A stretch of 17,738 bases of DNA from DATGYC01 sp035298385 (lineage in GTDB: Bacteria > Bacillota > Sulfobacillia > Symbiobacteriales > Symbiobacteriaceae): assembly GCA_035298385.1 (NCBI GenBank), contig DATGYC010000370.1, forward strand, positions 1 through 17,738, given 5' to 3'. Both the position numbers and the translations under genes were made by a program. Under the pieces are notes generated by a model. The model did no database searches, was not told the origin of the DNA, and saw nothing but the letters and a program-made list of their open reading frames with translations. Shown here in pieces: positions 1 to 7,312 of the stretch. Position 1 is the first letter of the stretch, and each line of letters opens with the position of its first letter.

Positions 1-749
1 CCGGGCACGACCGGCGGCGGCACGTTCCCTCGACCCAGCGCCTCGATGACGACGCCCTGGGCGCCCGACTCGACCGCAAAGCGTAGCAGGCGATCATCGG
101 CGCCCGTGTACATCTTAAAGGCGTCTACGGGGCTCACAGGCCCGTTAGAATCGATCTGGAACCGCCGGACCGGGGAGCGATAGAAGAGGACCTTCCCCAT
201 ATCCACAATGCCCAAGGGGCCGAAGTTGGGCGACTGGAAGGTGCCCGCCTCTTCCGTGTGGGTCTTAGTCGCCTCCGAAGCTGCCAGGACATGCTCGCTC
301 AGGCAGACCAGGACGCCCATCCCCCGGGCCGCTGGAGCGGCGGCGACCAGGATCGCATCCCGCAGGTTGGCCGGGCCATCGTAGCCGAGTTCGGAGGCGT
401 TACGCATCGAGCCGGTGACGACGACCGGCTTCTCATGCTGGATCACCAGGTCGAGGAAGTAGGCCGTCTCCTCCAGGGTGTCCGTCCCGTGGGTGATCAC
501 CACGCCATCGATCGCTGGGTCGTCCAGGAAGGCCTTCACCTGCTGGGCAAGCTCCCACATGAGTGCGGGGGTGATGTGCGGGCCGGGGTACTGGCCGAAG
601 TCGTAGGTCTTGGCCTGAATCGACTCACCCAGGTGGGTGACGGCGGAGAGGATCTGCGAGCCCTCAAGGGCCGGGACAGCGGCGCCGATCGTCGGGTCGA
701 TCTGCATCGAGATGGTACCACCCGTGAAGATCACCTGAATCTGAGCCAC
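1..749 (-). CDS. L-asparaginase (C-terminus cut by window edge)
   Basis: Hydrolyses L-asparagine to aspartate and ammonia. The visible 249 residues carry the asparaginase/glutaminase signatures: TGGTIS near the N-terminus with the nucleophile Thr12, and THGTDTLEET with Thr89-Asp90. Lys162 in ATKTHT falls at the same number as in E. coli AnsB, followed by the SPNFGPLG block. The family is usually about 320-340 residues, so the end of the C-terminal domain lies outside the window. The start is a GTG at 749, preceded by AGAGGTAG about 7 bases upstream. There is no signal peptide, which suggests a cytoplasmic enzyme (ansA-like rather than periplasmic ansB-like), but I cannot separate the types further. 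It lies 54 bases downstream of coaX1, on the same strand, and a stable hairpin separates them, so its expression may be partly uncoupled. Its product, aspartate, is the substrate of NadB in the same gene string. Confidence 0.93.
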   Translation of the reverse strand, partial: MAQIQVIFTGGTISMQIDPTIGAAVPALEGSQILSAVTHLGESIQAKTYDFGQYPGPHITPALMWELAQQVKAFLDDPAIDGVVITHGTDTLEETAYFLDLVIQHEKPVVVTGSMRNASELGYDGPANLRDAILVAAAPAARGMGVLVCLSEHVLAASEATKTHTEEAGTFQSPNFGPLGIVDMGKVLFYRSPVRRFQIDSNGPVSPVDAFKMYTGADDRLLRFAVESGAQGVVIEALGRGNVPPPVVP

Positions 750-793
750 GATCTGTCTACCTCTTTTCGATGTAGGGGACCATTCTTCGCGGC

Positions 794-820
794 ACCAGGT
801 CGGCTAAGCGCCGACCTGGT
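794..820 (-). terminator. 11-bp perfect hairpin over the coaX1 stop codon
   Basis: ACCAGGTCGGC and GCCGACCTGGT form a perfect 11-bp stem with a 5-base loop (TAAGC on plus). The coaX1 stop codon falls at the stem-loop junction. No U-run follows on the minus strand, so it may be a weak terminator, a processing or stability element, or an attenuator between the cofactor genes and asparaginase. The structure is seen directly; the role is inferred. Confidence 0.5.
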
Positions 821-1598
821 TCTTTTCGAAGACACGCCGGATTCCCTCCAGCGTCAGGTGTGAGTCGATCAGGTCGACGAGTCTCGACTCCGCCGCTACC
901 AGGTGTGCGAGACCACCGGTTCCAATCACGACCGGGGCCGGGCCGTTCGGGGCGATCTCCCTGGAGAGCCGGCGGACCAGGCCATCGGTCTGGCCGGCGA
1001 AACCGAAGAGGATCCCCGCCTGGAGTGAGGCGACGATATTCTTGCCGATCACCGACTTCGGGCGGGCCAGTTCGATCCGCTGGAGCTTGGAGGCGGCGCG
1101 GGTCAGCGCCTCCGTTGAGATGCCAATGCCCGGAGCGATCACGCCGCCCAGGTACTCGCCCTGCTGCGAGACGCACTCCAGCTTCGTCGCCGTCCCCCAG
1201 TCGACCACGATGACCGGGCGCTTGCGGGGGCGCCCGTAGACCTCCCAGGCGGCGACGGCGTTGACCAGTCGGTCGACACCCAGGGCGCCCGGGTTGTCAT
1301 ACAGGAGCGCCGGGAGCGTCTCCATCTGGTTGGAGATCTCGACCAGCTTTACGTTTAGGTACTTGCGGCAGGCCTCCGCCAGCGGGGCGTTGAGCGGCGG
1401 GACGACGGATGCCATCGCCGCGGCGGTGACCAGGCTCGGGTTGTAGTGCTCCTGCTTGAGCAGGTGCAGGATCTGAATGCCCCACTCGTCCGCCGTGCGG
1501 CGCCGATCCGAAGAGAGGCGCCAGGTGGCGACCAACTCCTCATCCAAGTAGAGGCCCATCGTCACGTTCGTATTTCCGACATCAAGTGCGAGGAGCAT
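804..1598 (-). CDS. coaX: type III pantothenate kinase paralogue 1 (CoaX-like)
   Basis: A 264-residue CoaX-family protein of the ASKHA fold; the family phosphorylates pantothenate as the first step of CoA synthesis. It has the N-terminal DVGNTN phosphate loop (Asp6), SSDRRRTADEWG, the dimer/substrate motif NPGALGVDR (107-110), IAPGIGIST and an intact TGG at 227-229. Departures from the family pattern: the usual DFGTATT is DWGTATK (133-139), and the GPGIKTG segment that precedes the NP motif is replaced by SNQMETL. Length is normal (about 255-265). The ATG start at 1598 lies 3 bases beyond the stop of the second coaX. Two adjacent CoaX genes with different motif losses raise the question of whether this copy is active alone, is regulatory, or works as a heterodimer. 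Family membership is firm; activity is uncertain. Confidence 0.9.
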   Translation of the reverse strand: MLLALDVGNTNVTMGLYLDEELVATWRLSSDRRRTADEWGIQILHLLKQEHYNPSLVTAAAMASVVPPLNAPLAEACRKYLNVKLVEISNQMETLPALLYDNPGALGVDRLVNAVAAWEVYGRPRKRPVIVVDWGTATKLECVSQQGEYLGGVIAPGIGISTEALTRAASKLQRIELARPKSVIGKNIVASLQAGILFGFAGQTDGLVRRLSREIAPNGPAPVVIGTGGLAHLVAAESRLVDLIDSHLTLEGIRRVFEKNQVGA

Positions 1599-1601
1599 CC
1601 G

Positions 1602-2387
1602 CTAGTCACGCTCCCCTCTGACGCCGTTTCGCTCTGCGATGATCCGGAGTCCGCGCAGGCAGAGGAACGGGTCGACCTCCGTCACTCGGTCCAGCTCCTC
1701 GATCAGGATCTCCGCCTGGTCCCCCGTCGCGACGACAGTGACCGGGGCGCCCAACTCCTCCTCGATCCGCTCGATCAGGGCGTCGACCTGGGCAGCAAAG
1801 CCAAAGATCACACCAGACTGCATCGCATGAACGGTGTTCCGAGCAAGGGTGGTCGCCGGCCGGACTAGCTCAATGCGGGGCAGCTTGGAGGCCTGGGTGA
1901 AGAGCGCCTCAACCGAGAGCGCTACGCCAGGGGCAATGCAGCCACCCAGGTACTCGCCCTTGGCCGAGATGACATCGAGGATCGTGGCCGTCGTGCCAAA
2001 GTCCACAACCACAAGCGGACCGCCGTAGCGGTCCAGGGCGCCCACCGCCGTCACGATCCGATCGGCGGCCACCTCGCGGGGGTTGTCATAGCGAACGACC
2101 ATCCCGGTCTTGATCCCAGGCCCGACCATCAACGGCTTCCGGTTGAAGTACTTCTGGCACATCCACTCCAGGGTGGCGACGACCGGCGGGACCGAGCTAC
2201 AGATGACGACCCCGTCCACATCAGACGCCTTGAAGCCCTGGTGGGCGAGAAGTTCCACGAAGAGGAGGCCGTACTCGTCATGCGTCTTGCGCCGATCCGT
2301 GGTAATCCGGCACTCGGCGCGGAGTTCGGCGCCCTCAAAGAGGCCGACCGCCATCTGGGTATTGCCGACATCAACGGCGAGTAGCAC
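1602..2387 (-). CDS. coaX: type III pantothenate kinase paralogue 2 (CoaX)
   Basis: A 261-residue CoaX-family protein, and the copy that more closely resembles well-studied Bacillus CoaX from memory: DVGNTQ (Asp6), TTDRRKTHDEYG, SSVPP, GPGIKTG (89-95), YDNPREVAADR (100-110), IAPGV and SKLPRIEL. Departures: GADR has become AADR, DFGTATT has become DFGTTAT with one extra residue (129-135), and TGG has become TGD (221-223). CoaX enzymes are homodimers with the pantothenate site at the subunit interface and need a monovalent cation (known for the family). The GTG start at 2387 is preceded by GAGGTG, which lies inside the end of nadC. It sits between nadC and the first coaX with gaps of 6 and 3 bases, so it belongs to the cofactor operon. 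Which of the two copies is the main kinase cannot be told from the sequence alone. Confidence 0.92.
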   Translation of the reverse strand: MLLAVDVGNTQMAVGLFEGAELRAECRITTDRRKTHDEYGLLFVELLAHQGFKASDVDGVVICSSVPPVVATLEWMCQKYFNRKPLMVGPGIKTGMVVRYDNPREVAADRIVTAVGALDRYGGPLVVVDFGTTATILDVISAKGEYLGGCIAPGVALSVEALFTQASKLPRIELVRPATTLARNTVHAMQSGVIFGFAAQVDALIERIEEELGAPVTVVATGDQAEILIEELDRVTEVDPFLCLRGLRIIAERNGVRGERD

Positions 2388-2393
2388 GATTGA

Positions 2394-3230
2394 CTACACC
2401 TCGATGTCGAGCGAGATATCCAGCGACTTGACCGAGTGGGTCAGGGCGCCCATGGAGATGATGTCGACCCCGGTCCGAGCCACGTCAGCCAAGTTGGCTG
2501 CGGTGATCCCACCAGAGGCCTCCAGAATCGCCTTGCCGCCGGCCATATCGACCGCCTTCTTGAGCATCTCGGGGTCCATATTATCAAGCAGGATCACATC
2601 CGCTCCGGCGTCGAGCGCCTCCTGGAGTTGCTCCAGGCTGTCGACCTCCACCTCCACCTTCATCACGTGGGAGGCGACCTTCCGGGCGGCCAGAACGGCG
2701 TCTTGGATGGAACCGCAGACGGCGATGTGGTTGTCCTTGATCATGATCGCATCATGCAGGCCGTAGCGGTGGTTCACGCCGCCGCCAACCCGGACCGCGT
2801 ACTTCTCGATCAGGCGCAGGCCCGGGGTCGTTTTGCGGGTCTCCACCAGGCGGGCCCGGTGGTACTTGATCGACTCCGCTAGCCGCCGGGTCGCCGACGC
2901 AATACCGCTCATCCGCTGGATGAAGTTGAGCGCCACGCGCTCGGCCGTCAGGATCGACCGGGCGGCGCCCGTGATCCGGGCGATCTTCGTCCCGTATTCG
3001 ACCCACGTCCCCTCCGGCACGAGGATCTCATAGGTGAGGGTCGGATCAAAGAGCTGGAAGGCCAACTGAGCCGCCTGGTGACCACAGATCACGCCCTCGT
3101 CCTTGACGTAGAGGATTGCGATAGCCTGGGCCTCGGCTGGGACGGTCGCCTCTGTGGTGATATCCCCGGGGCCGATATCCTCCAGCAGGGCGTTCTTGAC
3201 CAAGTCGGTCAGGGCGATTGGGTTCAGCAT
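2394..3230 (-). CDS. nadC: nicotinate-nucleotide pyrophosphorylase (quinolinate phosphoribosyltransferase)
   Basis: Converts quinolinate and PRPP to nicotinate mononucleotide, CO2 and pyrophosphate in de novo NAD synthesis; cytoplasmic. The 278 residues match the family length. Landmarks are LLEDIGPGDITTEA at the N-terminus, NFIQRMSGIAS, the active-site block TRKTTPGLR (131-139), GGGVNHRYGLHDAIMIKDNH (149-168), DVILLDNM, and the late barrel strands LEASGGI and IISMGALTHS. The ATG at 3230 has AGGAGG about 10 bases upstream, overlapping the end of nadB, whose stop is only 3 bases away, so the two are translationally coupled. The quinolinate synthase gene nadA is not in the window, although nadB and nadC commonly sit with it. 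Confidence 0.97.
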   Translation of the reverse strand: MLNPIALTDLVKNALLEDIGPGDITTEATVPAEAQAIAILYVKDEGVICGHQAAQLAFQLFDPTLTYEILVPEGTWVEYGTKIARITGAARSILTAERVALNFIQRMSGIASATRRLAESIKYHRARLVETRKTTPGLRLIEKYAVRVGGGVNHRYGLHDAIMIKDNHIAVCGSIQDAVLAARKVASHVMKVEVEVDSLEQLQEALDAGADVILLDNMDPEMLKKAVDMAGGKAILEASGGITAANLADVARTGVDIISMGALTHSVKSLDISLDIEV

Positions 3231-3233
3231 CTG

Positions 3234-4823
3234 TTAGGACCTCCTCTGTGCCACGTGAATCCGCCAGTGGGCGTCATCACGCTCGGGGTAATCCGTCCGG
3301 AAGTGGCCGCCACGGCTCTCCCGGCGGGCCAGGGCCGCCTTAGCGACTAGCAGACCCAGTTGGGCCATATTGACGACCTCAAATGCCTCGCGGTCGACAT
3401 GGGCGCTCGACAGTTCGGTCAGAATCGCCGTCAGCCGGTCGATCGCCACTTGCAGCCGGGCCTCATCCCGCAGGATGCCCACGTTCTCCCACATCAACGT
3501 CTGGACCTCGCGCCAGTACACATCGAGCGACTGAGTCGCCTGGGCGGGCGTGTTGGTCGTGCGGAGCGCGGGCAACGTCGGCGTCGGGAGTAACTCCGTC
3601 CGGAGTACCTCAGCGATCCGCTTGCCGAAGACGAGTCCCTCCAGCAGGGAGTTGGAGGCGAGCCGATTGGCGCCGTGGATGCCGGTGCAGGCCGCCTCCC
3701 CGCAGGCATAGAGCCCGAGGATGCCCGTCCGGCCCTCGGTATCCGTCTTAATGCCGCCCATGATGTAGTGGGCGGCCGGGGCGACCGGGATCAGGTCGAC
3801 GCCCATCTCGATCCCCCGCTCGTGCAGGGCGGCAGCGATGCCGGGGAAGCGCTCCTTGACGTCGGGCAGGTGCCGGGTATCCAGGTAGCAGCAGGGATGC
3901 TCCGTCTTGCGCATCTGGTCGACGATCGACCGCGCGACGATATCCCGGGGCGCCAGCTCCAGCCGAGCGTCGTACTGCGCCATGAAGCGCTCGCCGTGCT
4001 TGTTGAGCAGGTGGGCGCCCTCGCCGCGCACCGCCTCAGAGATCAGGAACTTGGGGTTCCCCTCCTCCTTCAGGGCGGTCGGGTGGAACTGGATGAACTC
4101 GACGTCCTGGATCTCTGCCCCGGCCCGGTAGGCACAGGCGCAGCCATCGCCGGTCGCGATCTCCGGGTTGGTCGAGTTAGTGTAGAGTTGGCCTGCACCG
4201 CCGGTCGCCACGATCACCGCCCGAGCGAGGTAGGCTGTCATCACTCCATCCGGCGTCAGGGCGAGCACGCCGACGCAACGGGCAGGGGCGCCATCGCCCT
4301 TCTCCGTCAGCAGGTCGACCAGGAAGTGCTCCTCATGGACGATCACCCCGGCAGACCGGACCTGTTTCTCCAGCGCCCGACGGATCTCAGCGCCGGTCGC
4401 ATCGCCGTGGGCGTGCAGGATGCGCCGCATCGAGTGGGCGCCCTCCCGGGTCAGCTCCAACTCGCCCGACTGGTTCCGGTCGAACTCCGTCCCCATGAGG
4501 ATCAGTTCGCGGACGCAGTCCGGCCCCTCCTCCACCAGGACCTGGACCGCCGCCTCATCACAAAGACCAGCGCCGGCCTCAAGCGTGTCGTTGAGGTGGA
4601 GTCGGGGCGAGTCTGCACCACCAATAGCGGCAGCGATGCCGCCCTGGGCGTACTGCGTGTTCGACTCGACCAGCTTGCCCTTGGTCATCAGGAGAACCTG
4701 ACCCAGATCCTTCAGCTTAAGCGCTGTATACATGCCCGCAATTCCCGTGCCGACAACAAGGATGTCACAAGAGACTTTGGGTAGGGCCGCGAGGTCAACG
4801 TCGGCAAGATAGCGCTGCGTCAT
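3234..4823 (-). CDS. nadB: L-aspartate oxidase
   Basis: A 529-residue FAD enzyme that oxidises L-aspartate to iminoaspartate, which NadA then condenses into quinolinate. The N-terminal dinucleotide fold reads VVGTGIAG (GxGxxG at 25-30). Then come NTQYAQGGIAAA, the MRRILHAHGDATG block, GGAGQLYTNSTNPEIATGDG, FIQFHPTAL, ISEAVRGEGAHLL, and the C-terminal FAD/substrate region YIMGGIKTDTEGRT with GEAACTGIHGANRLASNSLLEG. These are the succinate dehydrogenase/fumarate reductase flavoprotein signatures; nadC immediately downstream and the lack of a partner iron-sulfur subunit gene settle the call as NadB. The ATG start at 4823 has its GGGAGG Shine-Dalgarno inside a small palindrome, with a rather long spacing of about 12 bases. 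folK ends 25 bases upstream. Confidence 0.96.
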   Translation of the reverse strand: MTQRYLADVDLAALPKVSCDILVVGTGIAGMYTALKLKDLGQVLLMTKGKLVESNTQYAQGGIAAAIGGADSPRLHLNDTLEAGAGLCDEAAVQVLVEEGPDCVRELILMGTEFDRNQSGELELTREGAHSMRRILHAHGDATGAEIRRALEKQVRSAGVIVHEEHFLVDLLTEKGDGAPARCVGVLALTPDGVMTAYLARAVIVATGGAGQLYTNSTNPEIATGDGCACAYRAGAEIQDVEFIQFHPTALKEEGNPKFLISEAVRGEGAHLLNKHGERFMAQYDARLELAPRDIVARSIVDQMRKTEHPCCYLDTRHLPDVKERFPGIAAALHERGIEMGVDLIPVAPAAHYIMGGIKTDTEGRTGILGLYACGEAACTGIHGANRLASNSLLEGLVFGKRIAEVLRTELLPTPTLPALRTTNTPAQATQSLDVYWREVQTLMWENVGILRDEARLQVAIDRLTAILTELSSAHVDREAFEVVNMAQLGLLVAKAALARRESRGGHFRTDYPERDDAHWRIHVAQRRS

Positions 4824-4828
4824 GATGA

Positions 4829-4843
4829 AAGGGAGCCTCCCTT
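4829..4843 (-). promoter_or_regulatory. palindrome enclosing the nadB ribosome binding site
   Basis: AAGGGAG-C-CTCCCTT on the plus strand is a 7-1-7 palindrome whose minus-strand copy contains GGGAGG, the only good Shine-Dalgarno for nadB. As RNA it could form a short 5-bp hairpin with a 5-base loop that hides part of the site. It may also simply be a protein-binding dyad or chance. Seen in sequence; function inferred. Confidence 0.3.
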
Positions 4844-4848
4844 AGGAG

Positions 4849-5364
4849 TCAATCCGGACGGACTAGGTGAAAGTCGGACCCTGCCAAGAAGGGGCGAAGC
4901 CCCTGATCCGGAAGCTGGGCGAGCCAGTTCTGCCACTGCGGATCAGGCCGCAGCTCCAACAGGGGAACTAGGACAAAGGCGCGCTCCGCCATGCGGGGGT
5001 GCGGCAACTCTAGACGGTCCGTCTTCATGCTTAGGTCGTCATACCAGCAAAGATCGATATCGATCAGGCGGGGGCCCCACCGCTCAAGCCGGACCCGGCC
5101 CAGGGCGGCCTCAACCGCCAGGGCATGCTCAAGGAGTTCCGCCGGGGTCAAATCAGTCTGGACGGCGATCGCCATGTTGAGAAAGTCGGGCTGGTCAGTC
5201 TTCCCCTGGGGCAGGGTCTCCCAGACCGAGGAGGTCTGCACGATCTGGATACGGCCGGGAGGAGCCCCCAGTGGGCCAGGGGCGCCCAGCAACCGAACCG
5301 CCGCCACCAGGTTCCCTAGCCGATCGCCCAGGTTGGAGCCCAGCGAGAGGTAGGCCGTCTTCAT
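4849..5364 (-). CDS. folK: 2-amino-4-hydroxy-6-hydroxymethyldihydropteridine pyrophosphokinase (HPPK)
   Basis: Transfers pyrophosphate from ATP to 6-hydroxymethyl-7,8-dihydropterin, giving the substrate of FolP. The 171 residues show the HPPK motifs in order: YLSLGSNLGDR at the N-terminus, SSVWETLPQGKTDQPDFLN, the nucleotide- and magnesium-binding block ERWGPRLIDIDL with both metal-binding aspartates, and LPHPRMAERAFVLVPLLEL. The ATG at 5364 overlaps the folB stop in an ATGA arrangement, a clear sign of translational coupling. The gene order folP-folB-folK is common in Gram-positive bacteria. Confidence 0.96.
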   Translation of the reverse strand: MKTAYLSLGSNLGDRLGNLVAAVRLLGAPGPLGAPPGRIQIVQTSSVWETLPQGKTDQPDFLNMAIAVQTDLTPAELLEHALAVEAALGRVRLERWGPRLIDIDLCWYDDLSMKTDRLELPHPRMAERAFVLVPLLELRPDPQWQNWLAQLPDQGLRPFLAGSDFHLVRPD

Positions 5365-5726
5365 TCGCCGCGCCGCCGGTAGATCTCGACAGTCACGTCA
5401 TCGACCGGACCCGGAATCGGGGCGTTCGGCTTGTGGACCCGGACGGTAACCGCTTGGACGGTCCCATGGAGCGCCAGTACCCGACTCGCCACCCGCTCCG
5501 CCACCGCCTCAATCAACTTGAACGGGGCGCCCTCCACGATCTCCTTCACCGTCCCATAGACCTTGCCATAGTCGACCGTCAGGGTCAGGCTGTCCTGCGT
5601 CCCGGCTGGCCGGAGATCGACCTCCAGTTCCAGATCGACAATAAAGGACTGGCCAAGGCGGGACTCCTCCGGGAAGAACCCGTGGTAGCCATAAAACCGC
5701 ATCCCGGTCAAGCGAATTCGGTCCAT
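5361..5726 (-). CDS. folB: dihydroneopterin aldolase
   Basis: Cleaves 7,8-dihydroneopterin to 6-hydroxymethyldihydropterin and glycolaldehyde in folate synthesis. The 121 residues match the family length. Visible signatures are the opening LTGMRFYGYHGFFPEE with the substrate-facing Tyr and Glu residues, VDYGKVYGTVKEIVEG in the middle, KLIEAVAERVA, and VHKPNAPI with the conserved catalytic lysine at 99. The ATG at 5726 lies 11 bases after the folP stop, with an AGGAGGCAAT-like site between them. It overlaps folK by 4 bases. GTP cyclohydrolase (folE) is not in the window. Confidence 0.96.
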   Translation of the reverse strand: MDRIRLTGMRFYGYHGFFPEESRLGQSFIVDLELEVDLRPAGTQDSLTLTVDYGKVYGTVKEIVEGAPFKLIEAVAERVASRVLALHGTVQAVTVRVHKPNAPIPGPVDDVTVEIYRRRGE

Positions 5727-5737
5727 GCTATTGCCTC

Positions 5738-6607
5738 CTAGGCGCCCACAAAACCGCCACGGCCAGGCCGGACGATCGCATCCGTCATCTGCGCGACCCG
5801 CTTCATCTCCTGTACGTCATGAACCCGAACGATCTCGGCACCGTTCTGGATGCCAATCGCCACGGTCGCCGCTGTTCCCTCCACCCGCTCCTGCGGGGGC
5901 AGGTCCCCGAGCACCTTGCCGATGGTCGACTTCCGGCTCGTTCCCAGCAGGATCGGCCGGCCCAGAAGCTTCAATTCGCTCATCCGGCGGAGAAGCTCCA
6001 GGTTCTGCACCGGGGTCTTCCCAAAGCCAAAGCCCGGATCGATGATGATCCGGTCCGGGGTTACCCCCGCCTCCACCGCCAGCCGGATCGAGCGGCGGAA
6101 GAAGGCGACCATGTCGTGGATCAGGTCATGGTAGACCGGCTCCGCCTGGTTATGCATCACAACGACGGGCGCCCCGTACTTGGCGGCCACGGCAGCCATC
6201 AACCGGTCGTACTGCAGGCCCCAGATGTCATTGATGAGATCCGCGCCCGCCTGCAGGGCGGCCTCGGCCACGCTAGCCTTGTACGTGTCGATCGAGATGA
6301 GCACGTCCGGGAGGGCGGCGCGCACCGCCTGGATCACAGGAACCACTCGGGCGATCTCCTCGTCGTCATCGACCTGTGTGTAGCCCGGTCTGGTCGATTC
6401 ACCGCCGATGTCGATAATCTCGGCGCCCTCAGCCTTCATCCTCAGCGCATGAAGCACCGCTGTCTGCAGATCGACAAACTGACCGCCATCTGAGAACGAA
6501 TCAGGCGTCACGTTCAGAATCCCCATCACTACGGTCCGGTCACCCAGGTGAAGCGTCCGCTCCCCGCATGGAATTGACCAGGTTTTGCGCCCTGGATCGA
6601 CGAGCAT
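5738..6607 (-). CDS. folP: dihydropteroate synthase
   Basis: Joins hydroxymethyldihydropterin pyrophosphate to p-aminobenzoate to make dihydropteroate; the target of sulfonamides. A TIM barrel with MGILNVTPDSFSDGG (28-42), IGGESTRPG (68-75), SIDTYK, INDIWG, DPGFGFGKT (190-198), GTSRKSTIG (222-230) and the final RVHD (261-264). The reading frame is open back to an ATG at 6649, but that codon sits in the loop of a transcription terminator. I therefore place the start at the ATG at 6607, which has GAGGTG 6 bases upstream; this gives 289 residues, the normal family length. It is the first gene of the folate-NAD-CoA string, with the terminator of the preceding operon ending just upstream. Confidence 0.95.
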   Translation of the reverse strand: MLVDPGRKTWSIPCGERTLHLGDRTVVMGILNVTPDSFSDGGQFVDLQTAVLHALRMKAEGAEIIDIGGESTRPGYTQVDDDEEIARVVPVIQAVRAALPDVLISIDTYKASVAEAALQAGADLINDIWGLQYDRLMAAVAAKYGAPVVVMHNQAEPVYHDLIHDMVAFFRRSIRLAVEAGVTPDRIIIDPGFGFGKTPVQNLELLRRMSELKLLGRPILLGTSRKSTIGKVLGDLPPQERVEGTAATVAIGIQNGAEIVRVHDVQEMKRVAQMTDAIVRPGRGGFVGA

Positions 6608-6633
6608 TCCTGTCACCTCAACGTTTCCGATAC

Positions 6634-6664
6634 AAAAAGACCGGGGCAAGATTTCGCCCCGGTC
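6634..6664 (-). terminator. intrinsic terminator after the DUF350 gene
   Basis: GACCGGGGC and GCCCCGGTC form a perfect 9-bp GC-rich stem with an 8-base loop, followed on the minus strand by TTTTTGT. It lies 25 bases past the DUF350 stop and only about 15 bases before the folP ribosome binding site. Confidence 0.88.
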
Positions 6665-6666
6665 CT

Positions 6667-6702
6667 AGTGTAGTCCTTCCCGTACCCGTTAGAAAGAGCC
6701 AG
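6667..6702 (-). promoter_or_regulatory. possible folP-operon promoter overlapping the terminator
   Basis: TACACT (6672-6667 on minus) resembles a -10 hexamer. The 17-base-distant -35 position reads TTTCTA, which matches TTGACA poorly, and it overlaps the end of the DUF350 gene. If used, transcription would begin near 6660, inside the 5-prime arm of the terminator stem. This is weak evidence, recorded because the folP operon needs a start site and there is little other room. Confidence 0.2.
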
Positions 6703-7105
6703 CGACGATCAGACCAACGGCTACGAAGATGCCGAAACAGACCATTCCGACGCCCGTATTGCCACTCTTGATCGCCTTGTTGAGCGACCACTTGGGGGTA
6801 ACAATCTCCCAGGCGTAGTAGCCCACGATGTTCATCACGATCGAAAGGCCAGCCACGATCATCGCATCAAGGAAGTACGGCAGATCCTTGAAGGCATCAC
6901 CCAGGACGATGCCCGTGGAGAGGAGGAAGCCGGCCGCAGCCCAGGCGACCGCCTTGTTGCCGTTCTGGACCTCGTCAAAGAGCTTGAACGGGGTGACGAT
7001 GTCGAAGAGGACCAGGCCGAGGAACATCAGGAGCAGGCCGCCCAGGACGAAGGCCACGCTCCAACCGATCTGCGTCAACGAGAGAGCTACGTTTACAGTC
7101 TCCAC
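6689..7105 (-). CDS. DUF350 family four-helix membrane protein
   Basis: 138 residues with four predicted transmembrane helices (about 14-36, 52-70, 79-99, 117-137). It has an internal two-fold repeat: FDIVTPFKLFDEVQNGNKAV (34-53) is echoed by WEIVTPKWSLNKAIKSGNTGV-like sequence (99-119), each followed by a Gly-rich helix. This duplicated ITP...N.A..A pattern is typical of DUF350 (E. coli YjfL-like) proteins, whose biochemical function is unknown; they are often found with envelope or stress genes. The GTG start at 7105 has AAGGAGG about 7 bases upstream. It is 12 bases downstream of the 64-residue gene and appears to be the last gene of a three-gene operon, followed by a clear terminator. Confidence 0.85.
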   Translation of the reverse strand: METVNVALSLTQIGWSVAFVLGGLLLMFLGLVLFDIVTPFKLFDEVQNGNKAVAWAAAGFLLSTGIVLGDAFKDLPYFLDAMIVAGLSIVMNIVGYYAWEIVTPKWSLNKAIKSGNTGVGMVCFGIFVAVGLIVAGSF

Positions 7106-7117
7106 GAGGTCTCCTCC

Positions 7118-7312
7118 TTACTCGCCCAGAACCTGGATTTCGCGCTGCAGGTCGGTGTTGATCCAGACGCCAGCGACATTGCCACTGGGGTCATCAACCT
7201 TGATGTAGATCCACTTCTCCTTGGCGACCTTCTCCACGGTGCCCTCAATGCCGTTGTCGGGGCCCTGCCGGTCACGCATCACCCAAACCCGCTTACCAAT
7301 CAGTTCGAACAT
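7118..7312 (-). CDS. 64-residue SH3-like small protein
   Basis: Small acidic/basic protein with a pattern of short beta strands: IGKRVWVM, GIEGTVEKV, KWIYIKVDD, GVWINTDLQREIQVL. This looks like a small SH3- or KOW-like barrel that might bind nucleic acid or a peptide, but I recognise no named family. There is no signal peptide or membrane segment, so it should be cytoplasmic. The ATG at 7312 overlaps the upstream stop in a TAATG junction. Its AGGAGG ribosome site is supplied by codons for the terminal arginines of the upstream membrane protein, so translation is coupled. The tight coupling to an envelope protein and a DUF350 protein suggests a shared membrane-related task. Confidence 0.78.
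   Translation of the reverse strand: MFELIGKRVWVMRDRQGPDNGIEGTVEKVAKEKWIYIKVDDPSGNVAGVWINTDLQREIQVLGE

Noticed and set aside
6608..6649. folP start at the ATG at 6649
   Set aside because: It falls inside the loop of a U-tailed terminator. The ATG at 6607 has a Shine-Dalgarno and gives the normal family length.
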